A stretch of 64,000 bases of DNA from Tunturibacter gelidoferens (GTDB lineage Bacteria > Acidobacteriota > Terriglobia > Terriglobales > Acidobacteriaceae). The stretch's first letter is position 1. Each line of letters starts with the position of its first letter. A model generated the notes under the pieces. The model saw only the letters and a program-made list of their open reading frames with translations, was not told the DNA's origin and searched no databases. The stretch lies in assembly GCF_040358255.1 (NCBI RefSeq), contig NZ_CP132938.1:4216001-4280000 (forward strand), in the 5' to 3' direction. The position numbers and the translations under genes were made by a program. Shown piece by piece: positions 18,832 through 27,780 of the stretch.

Positions 18832-18985
18832 AAAATAAATCTCAAAACCGTGGCGCATTTTTCATCACCCAAAAACCGACTGCTAACCCACCACGTCTAC
18901 CATGCAAAAACACCACGTTTCACCACCCAAAACACCACGCAACGCACCCACTTTTCTCAAAATACCCCTGTAAAAACCCCAAATC
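18832..18985. repeat. CACCACG-rich non-coding element, copy 1
   Basis: Starts AAAATAAATCTCAAAAC, then GGCGCATTTTTC, CGACTGC, several CACCACG units, and ends near AATACCCCTGTAAAAAC. The same order of motifs is found at 43336-43484. No open frame fits. It fills the space between the argA region and the stop of the ABC ATPase gene at 19006. Confidence 0.65.
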
Positions 18986-19005
18986 ACCACGCCAGAAAAA
19001 ATCCC

Positions 19006-19797
19006 TCACCAAGCGTGATAAAAACCATCCCGCTCCGAAAGCTGAACCTCCGTCTTAAACAGATCACTCAGCCTCTCTGCGGTCAGCAGCTCCGCCTTCG
19101 ACCCATCCGCCACAATCCGCCCCTCCCGCATCATCAAAATCCGATCAATCTCCGGTGGAATATCCGCAATATGGTGCGTAATCAGCATGATCCCAGTCCC
19201 CTGCTCCGCTAACCTTCGCAACAACCCTCGCAACTCCGCCTGAGCCGCCAGATCCAGCGCATTCGAAGGCTCGTCCAACAACAACATCCCCGCCGACGCC
19301 ACGAGCGCCCGCCCAATCATAATCCGCCTCTGCTGCCCCGCCGACATCTCTCCCACCAGCTTCTCCGCAAACCCCACCGCATCAATCTGCCCCAACACCT
19401 CCTCCGCAGAAGCCCGCATAGCCTCCGTCACCACAAGATTCGGCCACAGCGTACTACTCGAAAAAAAGCCAGTAATCACGGCATCGCGCCCCGTAGTCTG
19501 TAGCGTCTGTTTCCCTGGCAACTCCGCAGAAACAACCCCGAGCCGCTTCTTCAACTCCGTTAGATCCCACCGTTCGCGCCCAAAGATTCTCACCTTCATC
19601 TCCGGTTGCACCAGCGGATAACACTTGCACGTTATGGTCTTGATCAGCGTCGACTTGCCACATCCGTTCGGGCCGAGAATCGCTATATGTTCCCCCGCAT
19701 TAACCGACAGGTTGATGTCGTGAAGAACGACACTATCTCCGCGGGCTACATTGACATGAGCGAGATGAAGAAAAGGTTCTGTTGAGTTTCCTTGCAT
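19006..19797 (-). CDS. ABC transporter ATP-binding protein (orphan)
   Basis: 263 residues, one ABC ATPase domain. Walker A is GPNGCGKST (residues 42-50), the Q-loop region follows, the signature is MSAGQQRR in place of LSGGQ, Walker B is MLLLDEPSNALD, and the switch histidine is in LITHHIADIPPEI. HHIADIPPEI resembles ATPases of the ModF/YlmA group. No permease or binding-protein gene is adjacent, so the transported substrate is unknown and a non-transport role cannot be excluded. The ATG at 19797 is used; the next gene is divergent. Confidence 0.9.
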   Translation of the reverse strand: MQGNSTEPFLHLAHVNVARGDSVVLHDINLSVNAGEHIAILGPNGCGKSTLIKTITCKCYPLVQPEMKVRIFGRERWDLTELKKRLGVVSAELPGKQTLQTTGRDAVITGFFSSSTLWPNLVVTEAMRASAEEVLGQIDAVGFAEKLVGEMSAGQQRRIMIGRALVASAGMLLLDEPSNALDLAAQAELRGLLRRLAEQGTGIMLITHHIADIPPEIDRILMMREGRIVADGSKAELLTAERLSDLFKTEVQLSERDGFYHAW

Positions 19798-19926
19798 TGC
19801 TCCAGAATATAGAGCCCCGCACTCAACTTATGCATCCCTCGACAATTCCTTATACCGTTCCGTCAGCTTTGGCATCTGAAGAAATAATGCGATCCCGAGT
19901 TGAGCGCACCACTAAGCGGGGACCCA

Positions 19927-20349
19927 ATGGTTGAAGAATTGAATTTTTCTGACGAGCGCACAGCATATGCCCTACTGCGCATAGTGGTCGGCGTAAATTT
20001 GATGATGCACGGCGTAAGCCGCATGATTGCCGGCCCAGGCGAGTTCGCCGCAAAGCTAGTCATTCAGTTCGGCCATGCACCACTTCCCGCATGGAGCGTC
20101 TGGTTCTTCGGATTGATCCTGCCGTCAATTGAAGGTCTCTTTGGTCTCCTGATTCTAACCGGCCTCAGAACGCGAGCAGCGCTCATCGCGGCAAGTCTCC
20201 TCATCGTCGTGCTGACGTTTGGATCCGCACTTTTGCAGGATTGGGCCGCAGCAGCAATTCAACTGACCTATGCATTGGTCTACTCCATATTGATCTTTCT
20301 ACACCGCCACAACGGATACTCGATCGACTCCTGGATGGAGGGGCGCTAG
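19927..20349 (+). CDS. DoxX-like small membrane protein
   Basis: About 140 residues with four hydrophobic helices: YALLRIVVGVNLMMHGVSR, WFFGLILPSIEGLFGLLIL, ALIAASLLIVVLTFGSALL and QLTYALVYSILIFL. The first helix with its R..VG.N...HG pattern is that of the DoxX/DUF417-like family, whose members are membrane proteins linked to redox or thiosulfate metabolism in some cases. The frame opens with a TTG at 19900; the ATG at 19927 has GGGGA just upstream and is preferred. Its stop overlaps that of the convergent P450 gene by 4 bp. Confidence 0.75.
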   Translation: MVEELNFSDERTAYALLRIVVGVNLMMHGVSRMIAGPGEFAAKLVIQFGHAPLPAWSVWFFGLILPSIEGLFGLLILTGLRTRAALIAASLLIVVLTFGSALLQDWAAAAIQLTYALVYSILIFLHRHNGYSIDSWMEGR

Positions 20350-21740
20350 CCTCTTCGTTCCATCAATAACGGAACTCCATGCTTCGGTCGCAGGCTAATT
20401 GCAGGATTGACCGCGATCTGAGCCGGTGCTCCAGATGGCAGGCTAAGCCTCCAGTCACGGGCGATCGTAGCCAGAGAAAGCACTCCCTCCATCCAGGCCA
20501 ACCCTTCTCCGATACACTGCCGGCTTCCCGCCGCGAAAGGAAAGAAGGCGAAACGCGGGCGCGACCTTACAGTCTCCTTCTTATCCACTGCAAAACGCTC
20601 AGGATCAAATCGAAGTGGATCCGGATAAAAACGCTCATCGCGGTGGACGACGAACTGAGGCGCGATAAGAATAGCTCCCTTGGCGATTGCATAGCCGGCG
20701 ATGTCATAAGGTTCGACACAGCTACGGGCAATCACCCAGACCGGTGGATAAAGCCGCATCGTCTCGGAAAAAACCTGAGTAGCATAAGGAAGACGGGAGT
20801 AGTCGGCTGCTGTCGGCGCACGATCTCCGAGAACCATACGGGCTTCTTCATACAAACGCGTCTGCACCTCCGGGTACTTGGCGAGCAGCCACAGCGCAAA
20901 GCTCAGCGCATTCGCAGTGGTCTCGTGCCCCGCCAGCATAATCGTCAGACACTCATCATGCACCTGCTGGTCCGACATGCGGCCACTGGATCCTTCCGTA
21001 TCGACCGCCTCAATCAGCATCGAGAGTAGATCGCCGCGATCCCCCGGCGACTGGCGTCGCTCACGGATCATTCCGTAAATGATCGTATCGAGGTCCGCCT
21101 GTCCCTTCCGTATCCGCCTCATGGCAGGCAGCGGCAATCGCTGAATCTGTTCCGAGAATGGCAGTATGGCCAGCGGAAGAAACCCCATGAACGCATCTAC
21201 CGCAGCCGAAACCTTCTTCACCTCTTCGTGCGACTGAACGTCCAGATCGAAGAGGCACTTGCCGACAATCCGCAACGCCAGCTCGAGCATATCTTCATGC
21301 ACATCACGAATCGAACCAGGCTTCCAACTTTGTGAAATCGCGGCAGCATTCTCTCCAATCACCTCTCCATAGTTCGCGATTCGATGACGCAAAAACGCCG
21401 GCTGCGCAAGCCTTCGCTGACGCATGTGCAGTGGCTCTTCACTGGTCAGCAGCCCTTCTCCTAGAACAGTCTTTGACCGTTGCATCACGATCCCGCGGTG
21501 ATGCTTGCCCGCGTCCTTGATAAGAAAATCCTCAATAAGCTCAGGATGATTCAGTTGATAGATATGGCGACCAAAGACGGTGTAGTGGACAAGGTCTCCG
21601 TAACGCCGCGCAGACTCCACCATAGACTCAACCGCTGTCTGTCGAAACATGCGGCCTGTCAAAAACCTTGGAAGAAACGAGGGGCCAGCAGGAAATCTCT
21701 TCGAGCGTCCTGGATGAATATCGAGCGCAACTACTGTCAT
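20346..21740 (-). CDS. Cytochrome P450
   Basis: 464 residues, complete. The I-helix oxygen-activation motif is AGHETTANA, the K-helix ExxR is ETMR, the following PERF-type motif is FDPERF, and the haem loop FFPFAAGSRQCIGEG contains the axial cysteine. The spacing resembles CYP4/CYP102-like bacterial monooxygenases acting on fatty acids or terpenoids; the substrate cannot be told. No ferredoxin or reductase gene adjoins. The ATG at 21740 has GAGG six bases upstream, and the inverted repeat TCGAG-N6-CTCGA at 21741-21756 overlaps that site, so it may be an operator. Confidence 0.95.
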   Translation of the reverse strand: MTVVALDIHPGRSKRFPAGPSFLPRFLTGRMFRQTAVESMVESARRYGDLVHYTVFGRHIYQLNHPELIEDFLIKDAGKHHRGIVMQRSKTVLGEGLLTSEEPLHMRQRRLAQPAFLRHRIANYGEVIGENAAAISQSWKPGSIRDVHEDMLELALRIVGKCLFDLDVQSHEEVKKVSAAVDAFMGFLPLAILPFSEQIQRLPLPAMRRIRKGQADLDTIIYGMIRERRQSPGDRGDLLSMLIEAVDTEGSSGRMSDQQVHDECLTIMLAGHETTANALSFALWLLAKYPEVQTRLYEEARMVLGDRAPTAADYSRLPYATQVFSETMRLYPPVWVIARSCVEPYDIAGYAIAKGAILIAPQFVVHRDERFYPDPLRFDPERFAVDKKETVRSRPRFAFFPFAAGSRQCIGEGLAWMEGVLSLATIARDWRLSLPSGAPAQIAVNPAISLRPKHGVPLLMERRG

Positions 21741-21895
21741 TCGAGCCTCTACTCGAGTTTAGCCCCGGCTGGCAGGGGCTGCAGCATCTGGTCGAAATGA
21801 CTTTGACCCACTCGAAGAAGCGCTTTTACGACTTTCTTATCCGCGACATGGTCCTCTATGTAGAGCTGTCCTTAAGAGTCTCATCACATAGAAAC

Positions 21896-22231
21896 ATGAG
21901 CCGCATCGCCACAGTTTTGATCTTGCTTGCCGCCGCAGCTCTCGAAGCCGGCGGCGATGCTCTAATTCGTGCAGGCCTTCATTCGAATTCAGCCCGGGCC
22001 CGCATTCTAATGTTCGGCGCAGCCGCAATCATCCTCTTTGCATACGGTTGGACCGTCAACGCACCACCGTGGGACTTTGGAAGACTACTTGGTTTGTACG
22101 TCGTCTTCTTCTTCGTAGTCGCCCAACTGCTCTCATGGCTAATCTTCAAACAGGTTCCCTCACCAACGATCCTTATAGGAGGAACGCTGATCGTTGTCGG
22201 GGGCATAGTCGTTTCACTTGCTAAAACCTAA
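21896..22231 (+). CDS. SMR/EamA-like four-helix membrane protein
   Basis: 111 residues, four hydrophobic segments (IATVLILLAAAALEAGGDALI, ILMFGAAAIILFAYGWTV, LLGLYVVFFFVVAQLLSWLIF, PTILIGGTLIVVGGIVVSLA). A glutamate in the first helix (AAALEAGGDA) and the overall size resemble the small multidrug resistance branch of the drug/metabolite transporter superfamily. A longer open frame reaches 21668 but would cover the P450 promoter; the ATG at 21896 gives a clean first helix. Transport activity and substrate are unproven. Confidence 0.7.
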   Translation: MSRIATVLILLAAAALEAGGDALIRAGLHSNSARARILMFGAAAIILFAYGWTVNAPPWDFGRLLGLYVVFFFVVAQLLSWLIFKQVPSPTILIGGTLIVVGGIVVSLAKT

Positions 22232-22286
22232 ACATCTCACCCATCACGAACAGGGAGAAGAATGTCGTCAATTCAGCTAATCGCGA

Positions 22287-23042
22287 CTACATTCCCTTCA
22301 GGATGGAACCCACTATACCGCCAACGACCCCGCCCTCAGCAGCCTGCTGCGCGCGTTCCTTCGGCAGATACTCCTGAATCTGATGTGCGAGCCGCGAAAT
22401 AGGCAGGGTCTGCAGCCACACGCGGCCAGGTCCGGTAAGCGCCGCAAGAAAGACACCGTCACCACCGAAGATCATGTTTTTAATGCCAGGAACCCGCTGG
22501 ATCTGGAACGCAACGGTAGACTGAAACGCGCCCACATGACCGGGATGGACACGCAGCGTCTCGCCGGCAGCAAGATCCTTGATGACAAGCTCCCCAGATA
22601 GCTCCAGCCAGGCGATGCCCTGTCCGCTGATCTTCTGCAACAGAAAACCGTCACCACCGAAGATCCCCGCGCCAAGCGACTGCTGAAAACCAACCCCTAG
22701 TTCTATCGCGGCGGTGGCGCAGAGAAACCCATGACGGTGAACGAGGTACTCATGCCCCGGACCAACCTCCACAGGTACGATGTGTCCTGGAACTCGCGTC
22801 GCGAACGCAACCTCGCCGGGACCGCCAACCGCCCTGTACTCAGTCATAAAGAGCGATCCGCCGCCCGCGACCCGCGCAATTGCCCCGAAGAAGCCGCCGC
22901 CACCCGCGTATTGAGTGTGCGTGGTCATCTGAACAGAAGAAGTCATCCACGAGAGCTCCCCTGCTTCCGAGATGACCGCGTCATTCGGACCGAGGGCGAA
23001 CTCGAGAACGGGCATAGTGGTGCCGAGAATACGACTTTGCAT
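22287..23042 (-). CDS. AIM24-family protein (TIGR00266-like)
   Basis: 251 residues, glycine-rich beta-sandwich family. Features: MPVLEFALGPNDAVISEAGELSWM at the start in outline, YAGGGGFFGAIARVAGGGSLFMTEY, PGHIVPVEVGPGHEYLVHRHGFL and IFGGDGFLLQKISGQG, all of the AIM24/DUF124 pattern. The molecular role of the family is unknown; the yeast namesake affects inner-membrane organisation. The ATG at 23042 with AGGAGA five bases upstream is chosen over the frame's earlier start. It is the last gene of a seven-gene same-strand cluster, 64 bp after the GT2 gene. Confidence 0.9.
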   Translation of the reverse strand: MQSRILGTTMPVLEFALGPNDAVISEAGELSWMTSSVQMTTHTQYAGGGGFFGAIARVAGGGSLFMTEYRAVGGPGEVAFATRVPGHIVPVEVGPGHEYLVHRHGFLCATAAIELGVGFQQSLGAGIFGGDGFLLQKISGQGIAWLELSGELVIKDLAAGETLRVHPGHVGAFQSTVAFQIQRVPGIKNMIFGGDGVFLAALTGPGRVWLQTLPISRLAHQIQEYLPKERAQQAAEGGVVGGIVGSILKGM

Positions 23043-23105
23043 AATGTCTCCTGACAACTTGACGCAACAAGTATACGTTGGAACTTTCCTTCTTCTGCGC
23101 AATCC

Positions 23106-23804
23106 CTAGCTCAGTTTGCGCGAAAGACCCGCGCGAAACAGAACCTTGAGGATGCGAATCGCAGCTTTCATACTCGCTCTCACATCACCCGAAACTTTGG
23201 AGGTTCCGCCCATGCGTTTACGATAATCGACTGGAATCTCCCGAATGCGAAGTTTGTTCTGAGCAGCGCGAATCTGCATCTCTAGATTCCATCCGTAGGT
23301 CAGCTCCGACATCTGTAACCCATTGAGTGACGTTCTACGAATTGCACGAAAGGGCCCCATGTCGGTATAGTGCACGCCTTGAAAGAGACGCAAAAGAGTG
23401 CTGACCAGATGTGCAGCGAAGACCTGCGAACCGAGCATAGATCCCGCCTCACGCGTGCCGCGAATTCGCGAGCCGAGAACGAAGTCCGCCTCGTTGGCCT
23501 CTATCGGACCCACCAGTCGTGGCAGGTCCGCAATAACGTCGGATCCATCGCCGTCCATGTAGACCAGAATAACGCTCGTGGAAAGTGCCGCCTCGCCGCC
23601 CGCTTTACAGGCAGCTCCATATCCACGCGGAGATCGAACGACGCGCGCGCCTGCCGCCTCCGCAACAGCGGCAGTCTCATCGGAGCTCCCGTTGTCGACG
23701 ACGATGCATTCGGCAATGAGTTGCCAGGGCATCTCGGAGACAACATGCCCGATCGACTCGGCTTCATTCAGCGCCGGAATGATGACAGAAATTGTTGGTT
23801 GCAT
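23106..23804 (-). CDS. Family 2 glycosyltransferase, Dpm1-like
   Basis: 232 residues, GT-A fold. ISVIIPALNEAESIGHVV opens the nucleotide-sugar domain, VDNGSSDETAAVAEAAGA binds the nucleotide, and YMDGDGSD is the DXD metal motif. No transmembrane helix follows the catalytic domain, as in soluble polyprenyl-phosphate mannose or glucose synthases (Dpm1 type); it would move a sugar from a nucleotide to a polyprenyl phosphate. This is a natural donor for the GT87-like enzyme three genes upstream. The acceptor is inferred, not shown. GT2 proteins with the PRGYGAACKAGG form are frequent beside such membrane enzymes. Confidence 0.9.
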   Translation of the reverse strand: MQPTISVIIPALNEAESIGHVVSEMPWQLIAECIVVDNGSSDETAAVAEAAGARVVRSPRGYGAACKAGGEAALSTSVILVYMDGDGSDVIADLPRLVGPIEANEADFVLGSRIRGTREAGSMLGSQVFAAHLVSTLLRLFQGVHYTDMGPFRAIRRTSLNGLQMSELTYGWNLEMQIRAAQNKLRIREIPVDYRKRMGGTSKVSGDVRASMKAAIRILKVLFRAGLSRKLS

Positions 23805-23855
23805 TCTGATTCTTTACTTCGAGTCAATCCTGAAATTCAGTGCGTATGGATGCGT

Positions 23856-24332
23856 CTAGCGAAGACCGACATACACTTCGATCTGGGCCTTCTCCGGATC
23901 GGTCGAACGCTGGTCGTAAACCTCGTAGTCGGCACGGAAGGATCGCGAGCCACCTAATTCGCCGGCCGACATAGAACAGATCCGGTCCCATATCTCCGGA
24001 ACCACCCGTGTCACAGGCCCTCTGCTCGACGTAACAACTGCGTAGCGGCCTCCGGGAACATGTTTCGCGACGAACTTCGCGGGTATGTTGTGAATGGAAG
24101 AGACAGGCAATCCAAGAAGGTAGGTGTAGTAACCGTCACGGCCGGCTTCATAGTCGGTATACACCGCGATCAGATCAATCCCAAGCTTGTTCGGGATCTT
24201 CGCGGCGAGATTGTCTCGCAGCAGGGTATGCCAGATCTCCCCGATCTTTCCCTTGCCATTCTTCTCAGCCGCATTATGCGTGCGCGCCGCTACGCCTACC
24301 ACGTAGAAGCCGGAGTGCTGCTGGATATTCAT
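23856..24332 (-). CDS. GyrI-like small-molecule-binding domain protein
   Basis: 158 residues. The pattern GFYVVGVAARTHN, then IYDWV-like EIWHTLL, and YEAGRDGYYTYLLGLPV matches the GyrI-like/AraC effector-binding fold used in multidrug sensors and the bacterial GyrI proteins. There is no DNA-binding domain, so it would act as a stand-alone ligand binder or hydrolase. The open frame extends to 24494 inside the radical SAM gene, but the ATG at 24332 has AGAGG five bases upstream and starts directly at the domain. It stands between the radical SAM and GT2 genes on the same strand. Its role there is unknown. Confidence 0.82.
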   Translation of the reverse strand: MNIQQHSGFYVVGVAARTHNAAEKNGKGKIGEIWHTLLRDNLAAKIPNKLGIDLIAVYTDYEAGRDGYYTYLLGLPVSSIHNIPAKFVAKHVPGGRYAVVTSSRGPVTRVVPEIWDRICSMSAGELGGSRSFRADYEVYDQRSTDPEKAQIEVYVGLR

Positions 24333-24397
24333 CGCATCCTCTCTGTCTTTCGCAGGTGCGATTATAAGGCGTTGCCGCAAAGGTGCAAGAGCGATCG

Positions 24398-25540
24398 TCA
24401 AAGGCTCCAGCGAAGTCCGCAATTGACACAGGCCGGCGGCGGAGCGCTGGTCAGAAGGCCCTCGCGGAAATGTTGATATTCCGCCCCATTCCATATCTCG
24501 CGGAGGCTACTCTGCGTAGCATCACCCAGAGTGAAGCTGCCATAGCCCTTCATGCTGAAAGGCGCGATGCAGCACGGCAGCACACGCCCGTTCGCCGTGA
24601 TGTACATCAGCGACCAGGGCCGACGGCACAGGGACCACGGACTATCTGAGCGCTGCATCTTGATTGACTCGCCAGGATCGACTGCGCCGGATGCAGAGAA
24701 CATCACACCGAGTTCTTGAGCAACCGATTCAGCCTCACGAATCAAAGCCTCTTCTCGCTCGGTAGTGTGTTCAAAGAGCGCCGACTCCGCACGCGCGAGA
24801 GAGTGTTCATCCATCGGGACATCGAAGAATACCAGCCGCTGTAGATAAACCTCGGTCACCCCGATAGAGTGGGCCAGACGCACAAAATTAGGTAGCTGAT
24901 CCACCGTCTCACGCAGACCAGTTAGCCACAATGACACGCGCGGTTTGGGAGCATCAAGCTCGCGCTGCAGTCGCGTGAAATTTTTGACGTTAGCAACGAT
25001 CTTGTCGAAGAAGTCCTTGCCGCGAACCATCTGAAAGACCTCAGACTCCGCGGCGTCGAGTGACACGCGAAGCTCATCCAGACCCGCTTCAATGAGAGCC
25101 CGCCCATTCGCCTTCGTGAGCAAAGTCCCATTCGTGTTGAACAAAACATAGATGTTTCGATCCTTCAAATACTTCACTCGCTGAGCAATGTCCTTGACTA
25201 GCATGGGCTCGCCGATGCCGTGCAGCACAACCCGCGCAATATTCGGATACTGATCGATGAGAGACGTGAAAAGCTCCCACGGCATATCGGCCTCGGGCTC
25301 CAGCTCCTCGTAGGTGCGCGGGCAGGTCGTGCACAGCAGATTGCATCGGTTCGTCGTCTCGAGGTAAAGACAAACCGGCTCGTGAGCGGCGATCGCAGCA
25401 AGATGTGCGTCCGACTCAGGCTTCTCGAAGTACCGGCGCATGCGGTTCTTCTCCTCCTCAGCCTGCTGCGCCGCGGGGCTAAGCCTCTCCTTGTCATGGA
25501 GCAGGTCGTTGGGAGGAAGAATCGGAAGAAGTGTACTCAT
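24398..25540 (-). CDS. Radical SAM protein with SPASM/twitch-type C-terminus
   Basis: 380 residues. LETTNRCNLLCTTCPRTYE holds the CxxxCxxC motif (C66, C70, C73) for the SAM-binding [4Fe-4S] cluster; GIGEPML and LFNTNGTLLTKANG follow as SAM-binding elements of the MoaA/SPASM class. The C-terminus has further cysteines in SLCRRPWS, RVLPCCIAP and ACVNCGLRW, fitting an auxiliary cluster. Such enzymes modify peptides or carbohydrates, or form carbon-carbon bonds; no precursor peptide is visible. The ATG at 25540 overlaps the stop of the GT87-like gene (ATGA), so translation is coupled. It is not of the ArsS type. Confidence 0.93.
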   Translation of the reverse strand: MSTLLPILPPNDLLHDKERLSPAAQQAEEEKNRMRRYFEKPESDAHLAAIAAHEPVCLYLETTNRCNLLCTTCPRTYEELEPEADMPWELFTSLIDQYPNIARVVLHGIGEPMLVKDIAQRVKYLKDRNIYVLFNTNGTLLTKANGRALIEAGLDELRVSLDAAESEVFQMVRGKDFFDKIVANVKNFTRLQRELDAPKPRVSLWLTGLRETVDQLPNFVRLAHSIGVTEVYLQRLVFFDVPMDEHSLARAESALFEHTTEREEALIREAESVAQELGVMFSASGAVDPGESIKMQRSDSPWSLCRRPWSLMYITANGRVLPCCIAPFSMKGYGSFTLGDATQSSLREIWNGAEYQHFREGLLTSAPPPACVNCGLRWSL

Positions 25541-26997
25541 AGAGATTCACTCGCCACCACTGGTTGAATAAACAACTTGCGATGAATCGGCCATCGCTTG
25601 AAAGCTAACTGAATTATGAACGCTGCAAACACCGAAGCGTAGAGAATTTTATTAGCCAGAAACATCTTAGGCCCCGGCTCAGCCAAATCCGTTGTGTACA
25701 GGTAGAAGAAGCCGAGAACGTAAGTCAGGATTGGCAGGTTCGGCATCAAACTGAAAAACGGAATCAACCAGAGGATGTACCACGCATAGTGAGGTGAAAA
25801 CAAAAACATCAGCGCACTCGCCAGCGCAAACGCAGGCGGAAGAAAACCCGCAACCCCATCCGAAGCAAACGGCTTTTTACGGTTGCTCCCGTCGCGGCCC
25901 GCGATCTGCCCGCACCGCCAGACGATCCCCGCGAAGACCGCAGCACAAAAAACGATGTAGGCGGCAGTAGAGAGACCGTGCAGACCAGGGATTTGTTGCG
26001 CTAGCTCCAGTAAGAAGTATCGCGAGCCCGTCGCCAGACCCTCTTCCTTTACATAACCCCCAAGAAATCCAAAGACGAGAAGACCAACGTTCGAATATGC
26101 CGCGTAGCCCACCGCTACAACGGTGGCAACAGCGGCAGGCATCTTGAAATCCCCGCGTCGATAGAGCGCAGGGAGCAGCACAAGCGGATAGAGCTTCAGC
26201 AGAATAGCGACGCCGAGAAAGATTCCTGTCAGCACTGGATGTTTCCGAAAGCGCGCCAGCAAAGCAAGCCCAATGAACGCCATCGCCACAGAATCAAGAT
26301 GCCCCGAGCCGGCGATCTCCCACACAAGCATCGGACACCATGCATAGAGCAGCGTCTGCTCGCGACGAAAACCCAACGAGTGCAGCAGGGTCACGAGCGC
26401 ATACATCGTAATCCCTTCAAACAAGACCATCACGGACTTCATGAAAATGATCGTCGGAGAGATCCAGGTAATCAAATAGAAGAGCGCCTGAGCCGCGGGC
26501 GGATAAATAGTGTGGGCATAGTCGCGCCGGTTGATTTTGTCGAAGACACTCTGAAAAGGCTCGCGCAGAAAAGCGAGTACAGCATCCCCGGGAACATAGC
26601 GATACGGGCTGATGTGAGCATGTTGGACCACGCCATCCCACACATATCGATAGACATCGCTCGAAAGAAAAGGCGGACCCAGCAGCGCAACCAGACGGCA
26701 CGCGATCGCCACAGTCACAATAATAGGAAAAGTGAATCTATCGACTGGCTGGGTCAGCACTATCAACGCCGCGCCAAGATAAAGAATGCACGACCACCCC
26801 GACACGCCTGAAAACCCAATCCTGAAATGATCGTACTCGCTGACTAATTGTCGCGTCAGTAAGAATAGAGCAATCCCTATCAGAACCAGTGCAGCGTTGG
26901 TCTGCCAGGCGCGAGCAACCGACCAGTGTCGACGAACACCAGCGTCTATCCCAACGCTCGCGGCGGATTTTGCAGCACGGTCGGTCGTTGCGATCAT
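25537..26997 (-). CDS. GT-C glycosyltransferase, GT87/DUF2029-like, multi-span membrane protein
   Basis: 486 residues with about eleven hydrophobic segments. LLGPPFLSSDVYRYVWDGVVQ contains the acidic residues in the first large loop typical of GT-C enzymes, and SPYRYVPGDA, NRRDYAHTIYPPAAQALF and AGSGHLDSVAMAFIGLALL match the alpha-mannosyltransferase (GT87/PIG-M-like) pattern. It would use a polyprenyl-phosphate sugar on the outer face of the cytoplasmic membrane. The Dpm1-like GT2 gene in the same cluster could make that donor. It shares one base with the DUF2064 stop (TGATG) and four with the radical SAM start. Confidence 0.88.
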   Translation of the reverse strand: MIATTDRAAKSAASVGIDAGVRRHWSVARAWQTNAALVLIGIALFLLTRQLVSEYDHFRIGFSGVSGWSCILYLGAALIVLTQPVDRFTFPIIVTVAIACRLVALLGPPFLSSDVYRYVWDGVVQHAHISPYRYVPGDAVLAFLREPFQSVFDKINRRDYAHTIYPPAAQALFYLITWISPTIIFMKSVMVLFEGITMYALVTLLHSLGFRREQTLLYAWCPMLVWEIAGSGHLDSVAMAFIGLALLARFRKHPVLTGIFLGVAILLKLYPLVLLPALYRRGDFKMPAAVATVVAVGYAAYSNVGLLVFGFLGGYVKEEGLATGSRYFLLELAQQIPGLHGLSTAAYIVFCAAVFAGIVWRCGQIAGRDGSNRKKPFASDGVAGFLPPAFALASALMFLFSPHYAWYILWLIPFFSLMPNLPILTYVLGFFYLYTTDLAEPGPKMFLANKILYASVFAAFIIQLAFKRWPIHRKLFIQPVVASESL

Positions 26998-27776
26998 CAG
27001 CTTTCGCCTCCCCTAGATCGCAGCGAACGAAGGTAAGCGCGCGTATGTTCAGCGCGATACCCAGCCAGCGTGGCAAACGGTGGCTGGGCATCGCCAAGCA
27101 GTTCGGCAGTCAACAATTCAAGCGTCTCTCCATCATCCACGTCGTACCAAAGCGGCAGAACTACGACCTCAATGTCAGCCTTCTTCGCCGCAGCCACCGT
27201 CTCAGATAACACAGACGGCGTACTCCACGTAATCTCGGCGAAGAGTTCGGGATGAGCTCGTTTGAGACCGATCAAGTAGTAGCCACCGTCCATTGCCGGC
27301 CCAATAACAATGCGGTCACCTTCCCTCTGCAACTCAGCGATGGCCTGTTCAAACGCGGCCACCGGAACGGTGGGCGAATCGGAGTCAATAAGACAAACGC
27401 TGCCGTAGCCGCAGGAGAGAAGATCCTGTGCAGTCGCAAACAGCCTTTCGCCAAAGCCATCACCACGCTGCGGAATCAACGTAAAGTCGACAGGCAGAAG
27501 ATTGTCGAAGAGGCCCTCATCGCCCGCCGGAGTATAAGAGATCACCCCAACCGCGCCACCCGGCACGGAAGCCGAAGCGATATTTTCAGCAGTGTCCTTC
27601 AGAAAACAGATGTTGAGATCCGCAGCCTGTTCCGGCGTCAGAGGAGGCGAGAGGCGGGTCTTCACCTTACCAGCGCGCGGAGCCTTCGCCATCACAGCGA
27701 GAGCCGTCTGCCCGGCTCTTACCGCCACCGGCTTCCCAGGATCAAGAATCGGGTAGGACATCGTTGAAGGAGTCAT
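26997..27776 (-). CDS. DUF2064/TIGR04282-family glycosyltransferase-like protein
   Basis: 259 residues, GT-A-like nucleotidyl/glycosyltransferase fold. VMAKAPRAGKVKTRLSPPLT is the family N-terminal loop; LIDSDSPTVP is the metal-site region, and GPAMDGGYYLIGL the conserved core. The family is named in databases for arsenosugar gene clusters but is much wider; its reaction is mostly unproven. It lies between the methyltransferase (stop 4 bp upstream) and the GT87-like gene, with a one-base stop/start overlap. The ATG at 27776 is used, with an alternative at 27761. A sugar-activating or transferring role in the same pathway is inferred. Confidence 0.88.
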   Translation of the reverse strand: MTPSTMSYPILDPGKPVAVRAGQTALAVMAKAPRAGKVKTRLSPPLTPEQAADLNICFLKDTAENIASASVPGGAVGVISYTPAGDEGLFDNLLPVDFTLIPQRGDGFGERLFATAQDLLSCGYGSVCLIDSDSPTVPVAAFEQAIAELQREGDRIVIGPAMDGGYYLIGLKRAHPELFAEITWSTPSVLSETVAAAKKADIEVVVLPLWYDVDDGETLELLTAELLGDAQPPFATLAGYRAEHTRAYLRSLRSRGGES

Positions 27777-27780
27777 AAGA

